DNA of 64,000 bases, taken from the NCBI GenBank assembly GCA_944588485.1, contig OX155908.1, positions 6,605,078-6,669,077 of the forward strand. The letters run 5' to 3'. The notes below the pieces were generated by a model. It was not told the DNA's origin. It searched no databases and saw only the letters and a list, made by a program, of their open reading frames with translations. The stretch comes from Phosphuga atrata (Eukaryota > Arthropoda > Insecta > Coleoptera > Silphidae). A program made the translations under genes and the position numbers. Positions 12,401 through 24,019 of the stretch are shown piece after piece (position 1 is the stretch's first letter; every line of letters starts with the position of its first letter).

Positions 12401-13890
12401 TTGAAATTCCATTTTTTATAAATTTCGCAATTTTTCGGTTACAAATTTGAAACTTTGCACAAATGTTAACAGCAATAAAAAAAAAAACGAATTTTGCAAA
12501 TTTCATCAAATGTCGTTCATTTGTTTGACTTAGAGACTGAAAATTTTTGATTTTTGCAAAATTTGAAATTCCCATTTCTCTAAAATTCGCGATTTCAAAC
12601 TTTGCAAAAATATTAACAATAATAAAAGAAACAAATGTTGCAAATTTCATTAAATTCCGTTCATTTGTTTGTCTGCTACAAACTTTCTAAATTCTTGATT
12701 TTTGTAAAATTCGCAATTTTTCGTCTACAGATTTGAAACTTCGCAATAATAAAAGAAACAAATCTAAGAAATTTCTTCAAATTTCGATCATTTGTTTGTC
12801 TGTTACAGACTCAAAATTCTTGATTTTTGCAAAATTTGAAATTCCAACTTTTTTATAATTCGCAATTTTCCTTCTGCAATTTTGAAACTGCAAAAATATT
12901 AACAAAAATAAAATTAATAAATTTTGCAAATTTAGTTCATTTGTTTGTTTGCTACAGACTCAAAATTTTTGAATTTTGCAAAATTTTAAATTCCAATATG
13001 TCAAAAATTCGCAATTTTTGCTCTACAACTTTGAAACTTTGCAAAATTATTAACAATGATCAGAGAAACAAATTTTGCAAATTTCGTTCATTTGTTTTTC
13101 TCTAACAGACTCAAATTTCTTGGTTTTTGCAAAATTTGAAAATCCAATTTCCCTAAAATTCGTAATTTGGTGTCTACAAATTTGAAAAATATTAACAATA
13201 ATAAAACACAAATTTTGCAAATTTCAACCAATTCCGTTCATTTGCTTATTTGGAACGGACTTTCAAAATTCTTGACTGCAAAATTTGAAAATCCAATTTC
13301 TCTAAAAGCCGCAATTTTTCGTTAACACATTTGAAATTTTGCAAAAATATTAATAATAAAAGAGACATTTTTTGCAAATTTCATCAAATTCCGTTCATTT
13401 GTTTATCTGTCACTGACTTTCCAAATTTTTGATTTTTGCAAAATTTGATATTCCAATATTTTTAAATTCGCAATTTTTCGTCTACAAATTTGAGACTGTA
13501 AAAATGTTAATAACAATAAAGGAAACAAATTTTGCAAGTTTCATTAAATTCCGTTCATTTGTTTCTCTGTTACTGACTTTCAAAATTCTGGACTTTCACA
13601 AAATTTTAAATTCCATTTTTTTTTTAATTTGCAATTTTTCGTCTACAAATTTGAGACTGCAAAAACGTTAACAATAATAAAAGAAACAGGTTTTGCAAAT
13701 TTCATCAAATTTCGTTCATTTGTTTGTTTTTGACTTTCAAAATTCTTGATTTTTGCAAAATTTGAAATCCAATTTCTCTAAAATAAACAATTTTTCGTCT
13801 ACAAATTTGAAATTTTGCAAAAATATTATCAATAATAAAAGAAACAAATTTTGCAAATTTCATTAAATTCCATTCATTTTGTCCATCTGT

Positions 13891-14460
13891 CACTGACTTT
13901 TTCTCACCATCATCAACGTATTTCAACGCTGAAAACACTCTAGTGCAATGGTGGCGAACCTGTGGCACGCGTGTCATAACTGACACGTAGGAAATTTTCA
14001 ACGTTGAGTGAGAACTTTAGAGATTTTTCGAAATTTTTACAAGCAACACACAAAATCAAAGTTTGAAAATTACCATTTCTTATAGAAAACCGAAGGTGCT
14101 ACAAGTTTTGTTTGAAACTTTTTTCAAAATTTTGCTTAAATTTTCCCTCAAAATAATCGTTGAAAATACCCAATTCCAGCCAACAGAAAATTGAACGCTT
14201 TATAAGTTTTATTTGAAACTTTTTTTTGAAATTTGAGAAATATTCGAAAATTTTGTGCAACCGCTCATAAAATAATAAATACATATTTTTGATAAACCAC
14301 ATACTCGAAATCCAAAACACAAAAATCCACGCAAAAAAAATATGCTCCCAATTTTGCTCAAACCCAAAAAAAATTTTTGTAAAAATTTTCGGCCGCAATT
14401 TCTCGCGTTTTGTAAATATTTTTAAGAAAAGCAACAAACGGCTACTAATTAGTTCTTAAG
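13891..14460. other. Unassigned sequence with a hAT-like terminal motif
   Basis: Non-satellite sequence. Around 13950-13995 the words CAATGGTGGCGAACCTGTGG and GGCACGCGTGTC resemble the ends of hAT-type transposons, but no matching second end or target duplication was found. The open frames here are low-complexity (F/K-rich) and not believable as genes. Confidence 0.25.
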
Positions 14461-14479
14461 GCATTGACTTAAACCACAC

Positions 14480-14742
14480 GCGTGCCGCACGAGACCTTCG
14501 TGCCGCACGAGACTCGCGTGCCGCACGAGACTAGCGTGCCGCACGAGACTAGCGTGCCGCACGAGACTAGCGTGCCGCACTAGACTAGCGTGCCGCACGA
14601 GACTAGCGTGCCTCACGAGACTCGCGTACCGCACGAGACTCGCGTGCCTCACGATACTCGCGTGCCGTACGAGACTCGCGTGCCTCACGAGACTCGCGTG
14701 CCGTACGAGACTCGCGTGCCGCACGAAACTCGCGTGCCGCCG
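14480..14742. repeat. 18-bp G+C-rich minisatellite
   Basis: About 14 units of GTGCCGCACGAGACTCGC or close variants (TAGC for TCGC, CTC for CGC). The unit is a multiple of three and stop-free in several frames, so open frames run through it on both strands (for example repeated VPHETR). There is no start context, flanking exon or protein similarity to support coding. Confidence 0.85.
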
Positions 14743-14980
14743 TCTGGCTTAAATCAATTAACCAAAAACAAAAGACTTTGTAGATTTTGTACAAATTTTT
14801 ACAATTTTCTCTGTTTTGTATAAAAAAAAAACAAACGAAAATTCTTGCAAGACTGAGACTGCTTCAAACTAATTAATAAGTCTACTAGACTAATCCACAT
14901 ATATTAGACAAAATCAACATTTGAAACAAGATTTTAGCCTCAAGACTACTTACTACATTGTGTTGCTACTCCACAAAATA

Positions 14981-14981
<1 letters not shown>

Positions 14982-15022
<41 letters not shown>
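14982..15022. repeat. (AT)n microsatellite
   Basis: An uninterrupted run of alternating T and A of about 40 bases. Confidence 0.9.
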
Positions 15023-15026
<4 letters not shown>

Positions 15027-15069
15027 AAATATTTAGTCAGACTAAATAGACTATTACAGAGTAATCCAC

Positions 15070-15670
15070 ATAACTCTATAACTAGTCTATACTCTGTCCG
15101 GCGAGAGAATGCATCCCGTCTCGACGAGTCTAGATAAGTCAAGATTAGTATATTAATAGTCTTAAATAGTATATGACTAATCGAGGCTAATATATGACTA
15201 GTCTAGACTAGTATATGATTTGTCTATAAAATTATATGACTAGTCTGCACAAGTCTGAATTAGTAAATGAGTAGTCTAGACTAGTATGACTAGTCTAGAC
15301 TAGACTAGTCTAGACTATATATGACTAGTCTAGACTAATATATGACTTGTCTAAACATGTATATGACTAGTCTGGACTAGTACATGAGTAGTTTTGACTA
15401 GTATATCGTCAGTCTAGATGTACTAGTCTAAACTACTATATATGACTATTCTAGAGTATTATCTGACTAGTTGAGACTAATTTATGACTAGTATCGGATC
15501 TAGTAAATGAGTAGTCTAGACTAGTATATGACTAGACTAGACTAATATATAACTTACCTAAACAAGTATATGACTAGTCTTCACTAGTTTATGACTAGTC
15601 GGGCCTAGTAAATGAGTAGTCTAGACTAGTATATCATTAGTCTATCTGACTAGTCAAGACTACTATATAA
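15070..15670. repeat. Degenerate TAGTCTAGACTAGT palindromic repeat
   Basis: Short, irregular units built from GACTAGTCTAGACTAGTATA. The words are self-complementary, so the stretch could fold on itself in many ways. The period varies from about 20 to 30 bp. It shares the CTAGAC/GTCTAG core with the arrays at 1-4300 and 21.9-26.4 kb. Confidence 0.75.
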
Positions 15671-16388
15671 AACTAATAATTTAATTGCAAAACTTAGTGA
15701 AATATGTCTTGACGATGTAAAGTAAACTTGTTATTGTTGCAGTCATAAAATTGTAAGAATTTTTTTAAATTTTTGTGAAATTTTGTTGCGAATTTCTGTT
15801 CGTCCGTCTCTGTCTACTAACTGCTATCTGTACATGGGGAACGAAGAAGCAACTGTTTTGTAAAACTCTTGTTGCAAGTTTCCCCGTCTAGTTGTATGTG
15901 CATGCAGCGAACAATGTATTTATAAATCGATTATATAACGGTCCAATTTTTATCTGTAAACTCGATGGTGTACCCCAAACATATTGTATAAATACTCTCC
16001 AAGAAAACTGAATAAACACACAAAACAATTAACATTTTGTCTTATTCCCGAGGACTTTGTTAGTCTTGTAATCCCTAACTTTTCCTGCCAATCTCTCACA
16101 AACTATGGCACGGAACAAAAAAGTGTCAACACCAGTGCAAACCTGCTCAAACTGCTTATACTCTGACATATCTAACATAAACACCCGACAAATATTAAGA
16201 TAGTTATGGACCATTGTTCGATAAGACCTTTGTTATGTTGGAGATGCGCACAGTTTTTTCGGAATTGCAGCGAAACCACGATAGTGGGCAAAATATGGCA
16301 AATATGCCATCAAACTAGATTAATTTATCTACAATATGACATATCATACATCAAATTTGGGCACTATTTAGCAAAGTAACTAACATGT
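15671..16388. other. Unassigned sequence with TATA box and adjacent poly(A) signal
   Basis: Mostly non-repetitive. TATAAATA at 15987-15994 is followed closely by AATAAA at 16011-16016, an arrangement seen in the U3-R region of some LTRs. No paired LTR, primer-binding site or gag/pol ORF was found, so a solo LTR is only a suggestion. Confidence 0.2.
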
Positions 16389-18960
16389 ATCGGACAAACT
16401 AAGCAGACTAAACGAACTAGACAGACCAGGCAGACTGGACAGACCAGAGAGACCAGACATATCAAGCAGAACGGTCTACCAGGCAGATTAGACAGACTGG
16501 ACATACCAGACAAACTAGATAGATCGGACAGAGCAGAGCAGACAAGCCAGACAGTCCGGAGAGACCAGACTGACCAGGCAGACCGGACAGACCAGAGAGA
16601 CCAGACATATCAAGCAGAACAGTCTACCCGACACATTAGACAGACTGGACATACAAGACAAACCAGATAGATCGGACAGAGCAGACAAACTAAACAGATC
16701 GGAGAGACTGGAGAAGCCAGACAGTCCGGAGAGACCAGACTGACCAGGCAGACTGGACAGACCAGATAGACCAGAAATATCAAGCAGAACGGTCTACCAG
16801 AGACATTAGACTGACTGGACATACTAGACAAACCAGATAGATCGGACAGAGCTGACAAACTAAACAGATCGGAGAGACTGGAGAAGCCAAACAGTCCGGA
16901 GAGACCAGACTGACCAGGCAGACCGGACAGACCAGAGAGACCAGATATATCAAGCAGAACGGTCTACCAGACACATTAGACAGACTGGACATACCAGACA
17001 AACCAGATAGATCGGACAGAGCAGACAAACTAAACAGATCGGAGAGACTGGAGAAGCCAGACAGTCCGGAGAGATCAGACTGACCAGGCAGACCAGACAG
17101 ACCAGCGAGACCAGACATATCAAGCAGAACGGTCTACCAGACACATTAGACAGACTGGACATACCAGACAAACCATATAGATCGGACAGAGCAGACAAAC
17201 TAAACAGAGCGGAGAGACTGGAGAAGCCAGACAGTCCGGAGAGACCAGACTGACCAGGCAGACCGGACAGACCAGAGAGACCAGACATATCAAGCAGAAC
17301 GGTCTACCAGGCAGATTAGACAGACTGGACATACCAGACAAACTAGATAGATCGGACAGAGCAGAGCAGACAAGCCAGACAGTCCGGAGAGACCAGACTG
17401 ACCAGGCAGACTGGACAGACCAGATAGACCAGACATATCAAGCAGAACGGTCTACCAGACACATTAGACAGACTGGACATACTAGACAAACCAGATAGAT
17501 CGGACAGAGCAGACAAACTAAACAAATCGGAGAGACTGGAGAAGCCAAACAGTCCGGAGAGACCAGACTGACCAGGCAGACCGGACAGACCAGAGAGACC
17601 AGACATATCAAGCAGAACGGTCTACCAGACACAATAGACAGACTGGACATACCAGACAAACCAGATAGATCGGACAGAGCAGACAAACTAAACAGATCGG
17701 AGAGACTGGAGAAGCCTGACAGTCTCACCAAATCCCCTATTCCACCTTGGCTTTTAGTATGCGCCACCCCGGTATCGCATATATTGCATTCATTCAGGGT
17801 GGGCAGCCCGGACGGTTAATGAAAACCGCCCTAGTTGTCGCCTCCCCGACCAGGATTCGAACCCGGGTCTCCCGCATTGAAAGGCGGGTATGTTGTCAAC
17901 TACACCACCGAGGAGGACAAGCCAGACAGTCTGGAGAGACCAAACTGACCAGGCAGACTGGACAGACCAGAGAGACCAGACATATCAAGCAGAACGGTCT
18001 ACCAGACACATTAGACAGACTGGACATACCAGATAGATCGGACAGACCAGACAAACTAACCAGATCGGAGAGACTGGAGAAGTCAGACAGACTGGAGAGA
18101 CCAGACAGACCAGACAGACCAGGCAGACCGGACAGAGCAGACAAACTATACAGATCGGAGAGACTGGAGAAGCCAGACAGTCCGGAGGGACCAGACCGAC
18201 CAGGCAGACCGGACAGACCAGAGAGACCAGACATATCAATCAGAACGGTCTACCAGACACATTAGACAGACCGGACATACCAGACAAACCAGATAGATCA
18301 GACAGACCAGACAAACTAACCAGATCGGAGAGACTGGAGAAGTCAGACAGTCCGGAGAGACCAGACAGACCAGGCAGACCGGACAGACCAGAGAGACCAG
18401 ACATATCAAGCAGAACGGTCTACCAGATACATTAGACAGACTGGACATACCAGACAAACCAGATAGATCAGACAGACCAGACAAACTAACCAGATCGGAG
18501 AGACTGGAAAAGTCAGACAGTCCGGAGAGACCAGGCAGACCGGATAGACCAGAGAGACCAGAAATATCAAGCAGAACGGTCTACCAGACAGATTAGACAG
18601 ACTCTGAACATACCAGACAAACCAGATATATCGGACAGAGCAGACAAACTAAACAGATCGTAGAGACTGGAGAAGCCAGACAGTCCAGAGAGACCAGATA
18701 GACCAGGCAGACCGGACAGACCAGAGAGACCAGACATATCAAGCAGAACGGTTTACCAGACAGATTATACAGACTGGACATACCAGACAAACCAGATAGA
18801 TCGGACAGAGCAGACAAACTAAACAGATCTGAGAAACTAAAGAAGCCAAACAGTCCGGAGAGACCAGACAGACTAGACAGACCAGACAGAGTGGACAGCC
18901 CAGATAAACCAGACAGTCCGGACAAACCTCACAGACCGTACAAACCATACAGATCAGACA
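16389..18960. repeat. ~170-bp satellite with ~10-bp GACAGACCAG sub-repeats
   Basis: About 14 units, each containing ATATCAAGCAGAACGGTCTA, and mostly spaced 170 bp apart (some about 150). Inside the unit are shorter AGACAGACCAG/AGGCAGACCG words, so the satellite probably arose from a decamer-like repeat. Serine/leucine- and cysteine-rich frames stay open on the minus strand for up to about 110 codons, but these are repeat translations. Interrupted at 17726-17920 by a SINE. Confidence 0.88.
17726..17920 (-). mobile_element. tRNA-Glu-related SINE
   Basis: On the minus strand positions 17915-17842 fold as a tRNA. There is a 7-bp acceptor stem (CTCCTCG with CGGGGAG, one G-T pair), the anticodon loop CTTTCAA with TTC (Glu), and a perfect B box GGTTCGAATCC. 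The D-arm is abnormal, lacking the usual GG. The tRNA part is followed by about 115 bases of unrelated body ending near 17726. It sits between GCCTGACAGTCT (17714-17725) and GCCAGACAGTCT (17921-17932), a likely target duplication within the satellite. A working tRNA gene is less likely because of the D-arm and the tail. Confidence 0.65.
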
Positions 18961-20259
18961 GACTAAACAATCCCGAGAGATTGAAAAGAATGTGTTTTTA
19001 ATGTTTTTATTGTTAATATTTGAAGTGTTTTAATTATAAAGCCAATACATAATGTAATTTTGCACATCCCTGTGCAAAGACGCAAGTTATTATCAATTAC
19101 TTTCGTTGCCCTTTGCACCAATTGAGACTTTTGCACCAATTTGCAATTTGTGCAATTTCCACCGCCCCGACCGACAAGACACACGTAATCTACCATTTTC
19201 GCGGTCGGGGAACCCATTTCTGGCCTCCGTTTGCCCCGAAAAGCAGCGGCAACACCGCAATTTGCAAATCAATTTTTTTGGGGGTTTTTTGCACAGACTA
19301 TCGTTACAAAAGCGTTTCGGGGCGCGAGAGTACTCGTTTTCTAGGTTTTCGGGGTCGGGGAAACGATTTCTGAGGTTAGTTTTACGCTACGTGCGAATAT
19401 AAGCGACTTCTGAATTTGGCGAGTTCCATTTGACAGGTCGCGATTTTTGAGAATTTTGCGGAAAACGGGGTTTAAATCAGGAAATGAGGGGTGAAAAACG
19501 TGGGGAATAGGGTGGAATACACGGGGAACAAATTTAGTCCCTCAAAGTTGTAAATTGCCCGAGATATTTAATTTTTTCTAAATTTTTGGATTAAACCGCC
19601 TGTATCTTTTTTATTTCGGTGAATTTCTGAAAAATTCTTTCGGATCTGTGTTCCTGACGAAATTTCCTATTAGAAAAGTTGAAATTTCTGGCAACATTTT
19701 GAATTCTTGTCGCAAAAAAATCGAAAAAACCCTCGAAATTACGCTTTAAACCCCATTTTCGGACCCTAAACCTCAATACCTTAAAAAACACCTACTTGAT
19801 TTTTATCCGCCTTTAACTCGGTTTCAATTATCCGAAAAAAAAACTGAAAAAACTTTAAAACCAAGAAAGTTACAACCAGTTAAGTGCGAAAAAACACACC
19901 GTGAGTTTTTGATCAATAACTCATTGAATTTTAAGGGTGGTATAACGTATTTGGTGTTAAATTAAAGAAGAAAGATTGGGGATGTTTTTTGTAGTTTTTG
20001 TTTTGGGGTTTTTTGAGGTTTGGGGTGGTTTTTGAGTGTTTGAAAAATGCTACTTTTAGGGGAGAATTTTCGAAGGGATGAAATTGTGGTTTAGGGTTTT
20101 GGGGCTTTGTTGGGTTGAGTTGAAGCTTTTTGAAGGTCTGAGTGCAAACTGGAATGTTGTGGGTAGTGTGGTTATCGAGATTTTCCAGTTTAAAAAAGTG
20201 TCAAAATGTCGCAAAATTTTGGTAATTTTGTTTATTTAAGGTTGGCAATTGGCAGCGAG
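18961..20259. other. Non-repetitive spacer upstream of a promoter
   Basis: Sequence between the ~170-bp satellite and the TATA promoter. Some G+C-rich words recur (GGTCGGGGAA near 19203, GGGTCGGGGAAACG near 19351). Overlapping frames up to 98 codons around 19.1-19.4 kb have no recognisable domain. No gene is called. Confidence 0.4.
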
Positions 20260-20296
20260 TATATAAAGGCCGGCCGAAAAAATTGAATGCCAGTCT
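20260..20296 (+). promoter_or_regulatory. TATA + initiator core promoter
   Basis: TATATAAA at 20260-20267 is followed at the canonical distance by CCAGTC (predicted start A at 20292, 32 bases after the first T). This is a textbook insect TATA/Inr arrangement pointing rightwards, towards the exon-like module ending at about 20617. Confidence 0.6.
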
Positions 20297-20617
20297 GCTT
20301 TGGTCTCGCGGGGAGGACGTATCGCTGTTGCTGTCAAAAAATGTTTGCACGGACCGCGAAACAAAATTTTTCCGCGGCCGCAAACAAGATGGCGGCTCGA
20401 CGTCAACAGAAACAAATGAATTACCAGCGGTCTAGATCAAAGCAGACTGACAGTTACAAATTAATTGGAAATTATTTCCGAGCGCGTTTTTAAAATCAAC
20501 TGCGCGAGAGTATAAGCTTTTCCACGAATCCCCACCCACTCGAAACGAGTGCGCAGTCAACATCTTTATGGAAGAGTGAATATGGTAGGCCACCAGAGAT
20601 GAACGCCAAGACGAAAG
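20292..20617 (+). ncRNA. Putative first exon (E1 module, copy a)
   Basis: The segment downstream of the promoter ends with GGTAGGCCACCAGAGATGAA and then AAGTAGTGAGTG, which contains a 5' splice consensus (GTGAGT). A related ending with the same donor words occurs at about 29146, 36732 and 40755, so this is probably a real exon boundary. It holds a 50-codon basic ORF (20341-20493, starting MFARTAKQNF) of no known family, and a YY1/Pho-like word AAGATGGCGGC at 20386-20396. Whether the transcript codes for protein is open. Confidence 0.4.
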
Positions 20618-20639
20618 TAGTGAGTGCTTTATATGCTAA

Positions 20640-21840
20640 AACTAAATCGTAATCCCGACTATAAACTAAATCTCAATTCTACATTATAAACTAAATCTAA
20701 TTTGAAATCAAATGCGGTCTATACACTAGTTAGTCTTAAAACAATTATAGATAATATAATTAGTATTTTGACAAGATTTATTAGTCTTTATACAGTATTA
20801 ACTAGTCTATAGATGGCATTAATAAGTATATAGACAATATTAATTAGACTGTATTAATGAGAATATAGCATATAATAATTAGTATTTAAGGACATTAATT
20901 AGTATGTAGACAACATTCAATAGCCTTCATATAATTAGTATATAGACAAGATTAGTTAGTCTTTAGACATAATTAATGAGTATATAGCATATATTAATTA
21001 TTATTTAGGGACACTAATTAGTATGTAGACAAAATTCAATAGGCTTCATATAATTAGTATATAGACAAGATTAATTAGTCTTTAGACATAATTAATGAGT
21101 AAATAGCAGATATTAATAAATATTTAGGGATATTAATTAGTATATAGACAACACTCAATAGCCTTCACATAATTAGTATATAGACAAGATTAATTAGTCT
21201 TTAGACATAATTAATGAGTATATAGAATATATTAATTAGTATTAAGGGACATTAATTAGTATGTAGACAACACTCAATAGCCTTCATAAAATTAATATAT
21301 AGACAAAATTAACTAATCTTTAGACATAATGAACGAGTATATAGCAGATACATATTAAGTATTATTTAGGGACATAAATTAGTATATAGACAACACTCAA
21401 TAGCCTTCATATAATTAGTATCTAGACAAGATTAATTAGTCTTTAGACAGTATTAATGAGTAAATAGGGGATATTAATTATTAGACTTCACAACTCGGCT
21501 AATTATAACTAATTATGAGACCAATTATGACTAGTCTAGATTTTTCATACTCATTAAGTTTGTCTAGTTGTAGTTAGTCTGTTATATATTGAGGGTCATT
21601 CTGCAATCGACTATTTAGTTTCACTAATTGTGACTAATTAGTTCATAGGACAAATATAATTATGAGATAAAATTTGACACATTTTGACTAGTCTATATAC
21701 TAATTAATGTTACCAAAAGACTACTTAATATCACCTATTTACTCATTAATAACAGCCTAGAGTAATTAATCTTGTCTATATACTAATTTTCCGAAGACTA
21801 TTGAGTACTGTCGATATATTAATTAACTTAATATAAAAAC
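20640..21840. repeat. ~120-bp A+T-rich tandem repeat (TTAGTATATAGACAAGATT)
   Basis: About six to seven imperfect units containing AGTATATAGACAAGATTAAT, AGTCTTTAGACATAATTAAT and CAACACTCAATAGCCTTCAT. The same family reappears at 35.5-35.96 kb. The right end passes into TAGTC-rich sequence and then the 14-bp array. Confidence 0.78.
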
Positions 21841-21857
21841 TACATAAGTCTTGTTTG

Positions 21858-24019
21858 TTTAGTCTTGTCTGTCTAGTCTTGTCTGTCTAGTCTTGTCTGT
21901 CTAGTCTTGTTTGTGTAGTCTTGTCTGTCTAGTTTTGTCTGTCTAGTCTTGTCTGTCTAGTCTTGTCTCTCTAGTCTTGTCTGTCTAGTCTTGTCTGTCT
22001 AGTCTTGTCTGTCTAGTCTTGTCTCTCTAGTCTTGTCTGTCTAGTCTTGTCTCTCTAGTCTTGTCTGTCTAGTCTTGTCTGTCTAGTCTTGTCTGTCTTG
22101 TCTTGTCTGTCTAGTCTTGTCTGTCTAGTCTTGTCTGTCTAGTCTTGTCTGTCTAGTCTTGTCTGTCTAGTCTTGTCTGTCTAGTCTTGTCTGTCTAGTC
22201 TTGTCTGTCTAGTCTTGTCTGTCTAGTCTTGTCTGTCTAGTCTTGTCTGTCTAGTCTTGTCTGTCTAGTCTTGTCTGTCTAGTCTTGTCTGTCCAGTCTT
22301 GTCTGTCTAGTCTTGTCTGTCTAGTCTTGTCTGTCTAGTCTTGTCTGTCTAGTCCTGTCTGTCTAGTCTTGTCTGTCTAGTCTTGTCTGTCTAGTCTTGT
22401 CTGTCTAGTATTGTCTGTCTAGTCTTGTCGGTCTAGTCTTGTCTCTCTAGTCTTGTCTGTCTAGTCTTGTCTGTCTGGTCTTGTCTGTCTAGTCTTGTCT
22501 GTCTAGTCTTGTCTGTCTAGTCTTGTCTGTCTGTTCTTGTCTGTCTAGTCTTGTCTGTCCAGTCTTGTCTGTCCAGTCTTGTCTGTCTAGTCTTGACTGT
22601 CTAGTCTTGTCTGTCTAGTCTTGTCTGTCTAGTCTTGTCTGTCTAGTCTTGTCTGTCTAGTCTTGTCTGTCTAGTCTTGTCTGTCTAGTCTTGTCTGTCT
22701 AGTCTTGTCTGTCTAGTCTTGTCTGTCTAGTCTTGTCTGTCTAGTCTTGTCTGTCTAGTCTTGTCTGTCTAGTCTTGTCTGTCTAGTCTTGTCTGTCTAG
22801 TCTTGTCTGTCTAGTCTTGTCTGTCTAGTCTTGTCTGTTTAGTCTTGTCTGTCCAGTCTTGTCTGTCTAGTCTTGTCTGTCTAGTCTTGTCTGTCTAGTC
22901 TTGTCTGTCTAGTCTTGTCTGTCTAGTCTTGTCTGTCTAGTCTTGTCTGTCTAGTCTTGTCTGTCTAGTCTTGTCTGTCTAGTCTTGTCTGTCTAGTCTT
23001 GTCTGTCTAGTCTTGTCTGTCTAGTCTTGTCTGTCTAGTCTTGTCTGTCTAGTCTTGTCTGTCTAGTCTTGTCTGTCTAGTCTTGTCTGTCTAGTCTTGT
23101 CTGTTTAGTCTTGTCTGTCTAGTCTTGTCTGTCTAGTCTTGTCTGTCTAGTCTTGTCTGTCTAGTCTTGTCTATCTAGTCTTGTCTATCTAGTCTTGTCT
23201 GTCTAGTCTTGTCTGTCTAGTCTTGTCTGTCTAGTCTTGTCTGTCTAGTCTTGTCTGTCTAGTCTTGTCTGTCTAGTCTTGTCTGTCTAGTCTTGTCTGT
23301 CTAGTCTTGTCTGTCTAGTCTTGTCTGTCTAGTCTTGTCTGTCTAGTCTTGTCTGTCTAGTCTTGTCTGTCTAGTCTTGTCTGTCTAGTCTTGTCTCTCT
23401 AGTCTTGTCTGTCTAGTCTTGTCTGTCTAGTCTTGTCTGTCTAGTCTTGTCTCTCTAGTCTTGTCTGTCTAGTCTTGTCTGTCTGGTCTTGTCTGTCTGG
23501 TCTTGTCTGTCTAGTCTAGTCTGTCTAGTCTTGTCTGTCTAGTCTTGTCTGTCTAGTCTTGTCTGTCTAGTCTTGTCTGTCTAGTCTTGTCTGTCTAGTC
23601 TTGTCTCTCTAGTCTTGTCTGTCTAGTCTTGTCTGTCTAGTCTTGTCTGTCTAGTCTTGTCTGTCTAGTCTTGTCTGTCTAGTCTTGTCTGTCTAGTCTT
23701 GTCTGTCTAGTCTTGTCTGTCTAGTCTTGTCTGTCTAGTCTTGTCTGTCTAGTCTTGTCTGTCTAGTCTTGTCTGTCTAGTCTTGTCTGTCTAGTCTTGT
23801 CTGTCTAGTCTTGTCTGTCTAGTCTTGTCTGTCTAGTCTTGTCTGTCTAGTCTTGTCTGTCTAGTCTTGTCTGTCTAGTCTTGTCTGTCTAGTCTTGTCT
23901 GTCTAGTCTTGTCTGTCTAGTCTTGTCTGTCTAGTCTTGTCTGTCTAGTCTTGTCTGTCTAGTCTTGTCTGTCTAGTCTTGTCTGTCTAGTCTTGTCTGT
24001 CTAGTCTTGTCTCTCTAGT
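21858..24019. repeat. 14-bp minisatellite TCTTGTCTGTCTAG, block 1
   Basis: Roughly 150 near-identical 14-mers with scattered single-base variants (CTCTCTAG, CTGTCCAG, CTATCTAG). No coding capacity. It ends exactly where a minus-strand LINE begins and resumes after it, so blocks 1 and 2 were once one array. Confidence 0.95.

Larger units (their letters stand above)
6573..13890. repeat. Second satellite, ~163-bp monomers
   Basis: Tandem units built around TTGATTTTTGCAAAATTTGA, AAATTCGCAATTTTTCG, TTGAAACTTTGCAAAAATAT and CATTTGTTTGTCTGTTACAG. In the cleanest part (11.5-12.4 kb) GTTACAG recurs at spacings of 148, 163, 163, 163 and 155 bp. Longer blocks of about three monomers also repeat: 9.71 kb resembles 10.17 kb, and 11.23 kb resembles 11.70 kb. 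Many short frames stay open because the repeat lacks stops in some phases; none looks like a real protein. Foldback elements interrupt it at 7285 and 8384. Confidence 0.88.

Noticed and set aside
14449..14823. Repeat proteins on both strands
   Set aside because: Both frames come from the same 18-bp minisatellite; no domain or regulatory support.
17842..17915. Functional tRNA-Glu gene
   Set aside because: The D-arm is abnormal and the tRNA part continues into a SINE-like body flanked by a probable target duplication.
17747..18265. 172-codon + strand ORF
   Set aside because: It runs from the antisense of the SINE into the ~170-bp satellite; the residues only reflect repeats (R, D, P, S).
16610..18948. 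Series of ~110-codon Ser/Leu/Cys-rich minus-strand ORFs
   Set aside because: They are translations of a satellite whose unit lacks stops in one frame; no start context or splice structure.
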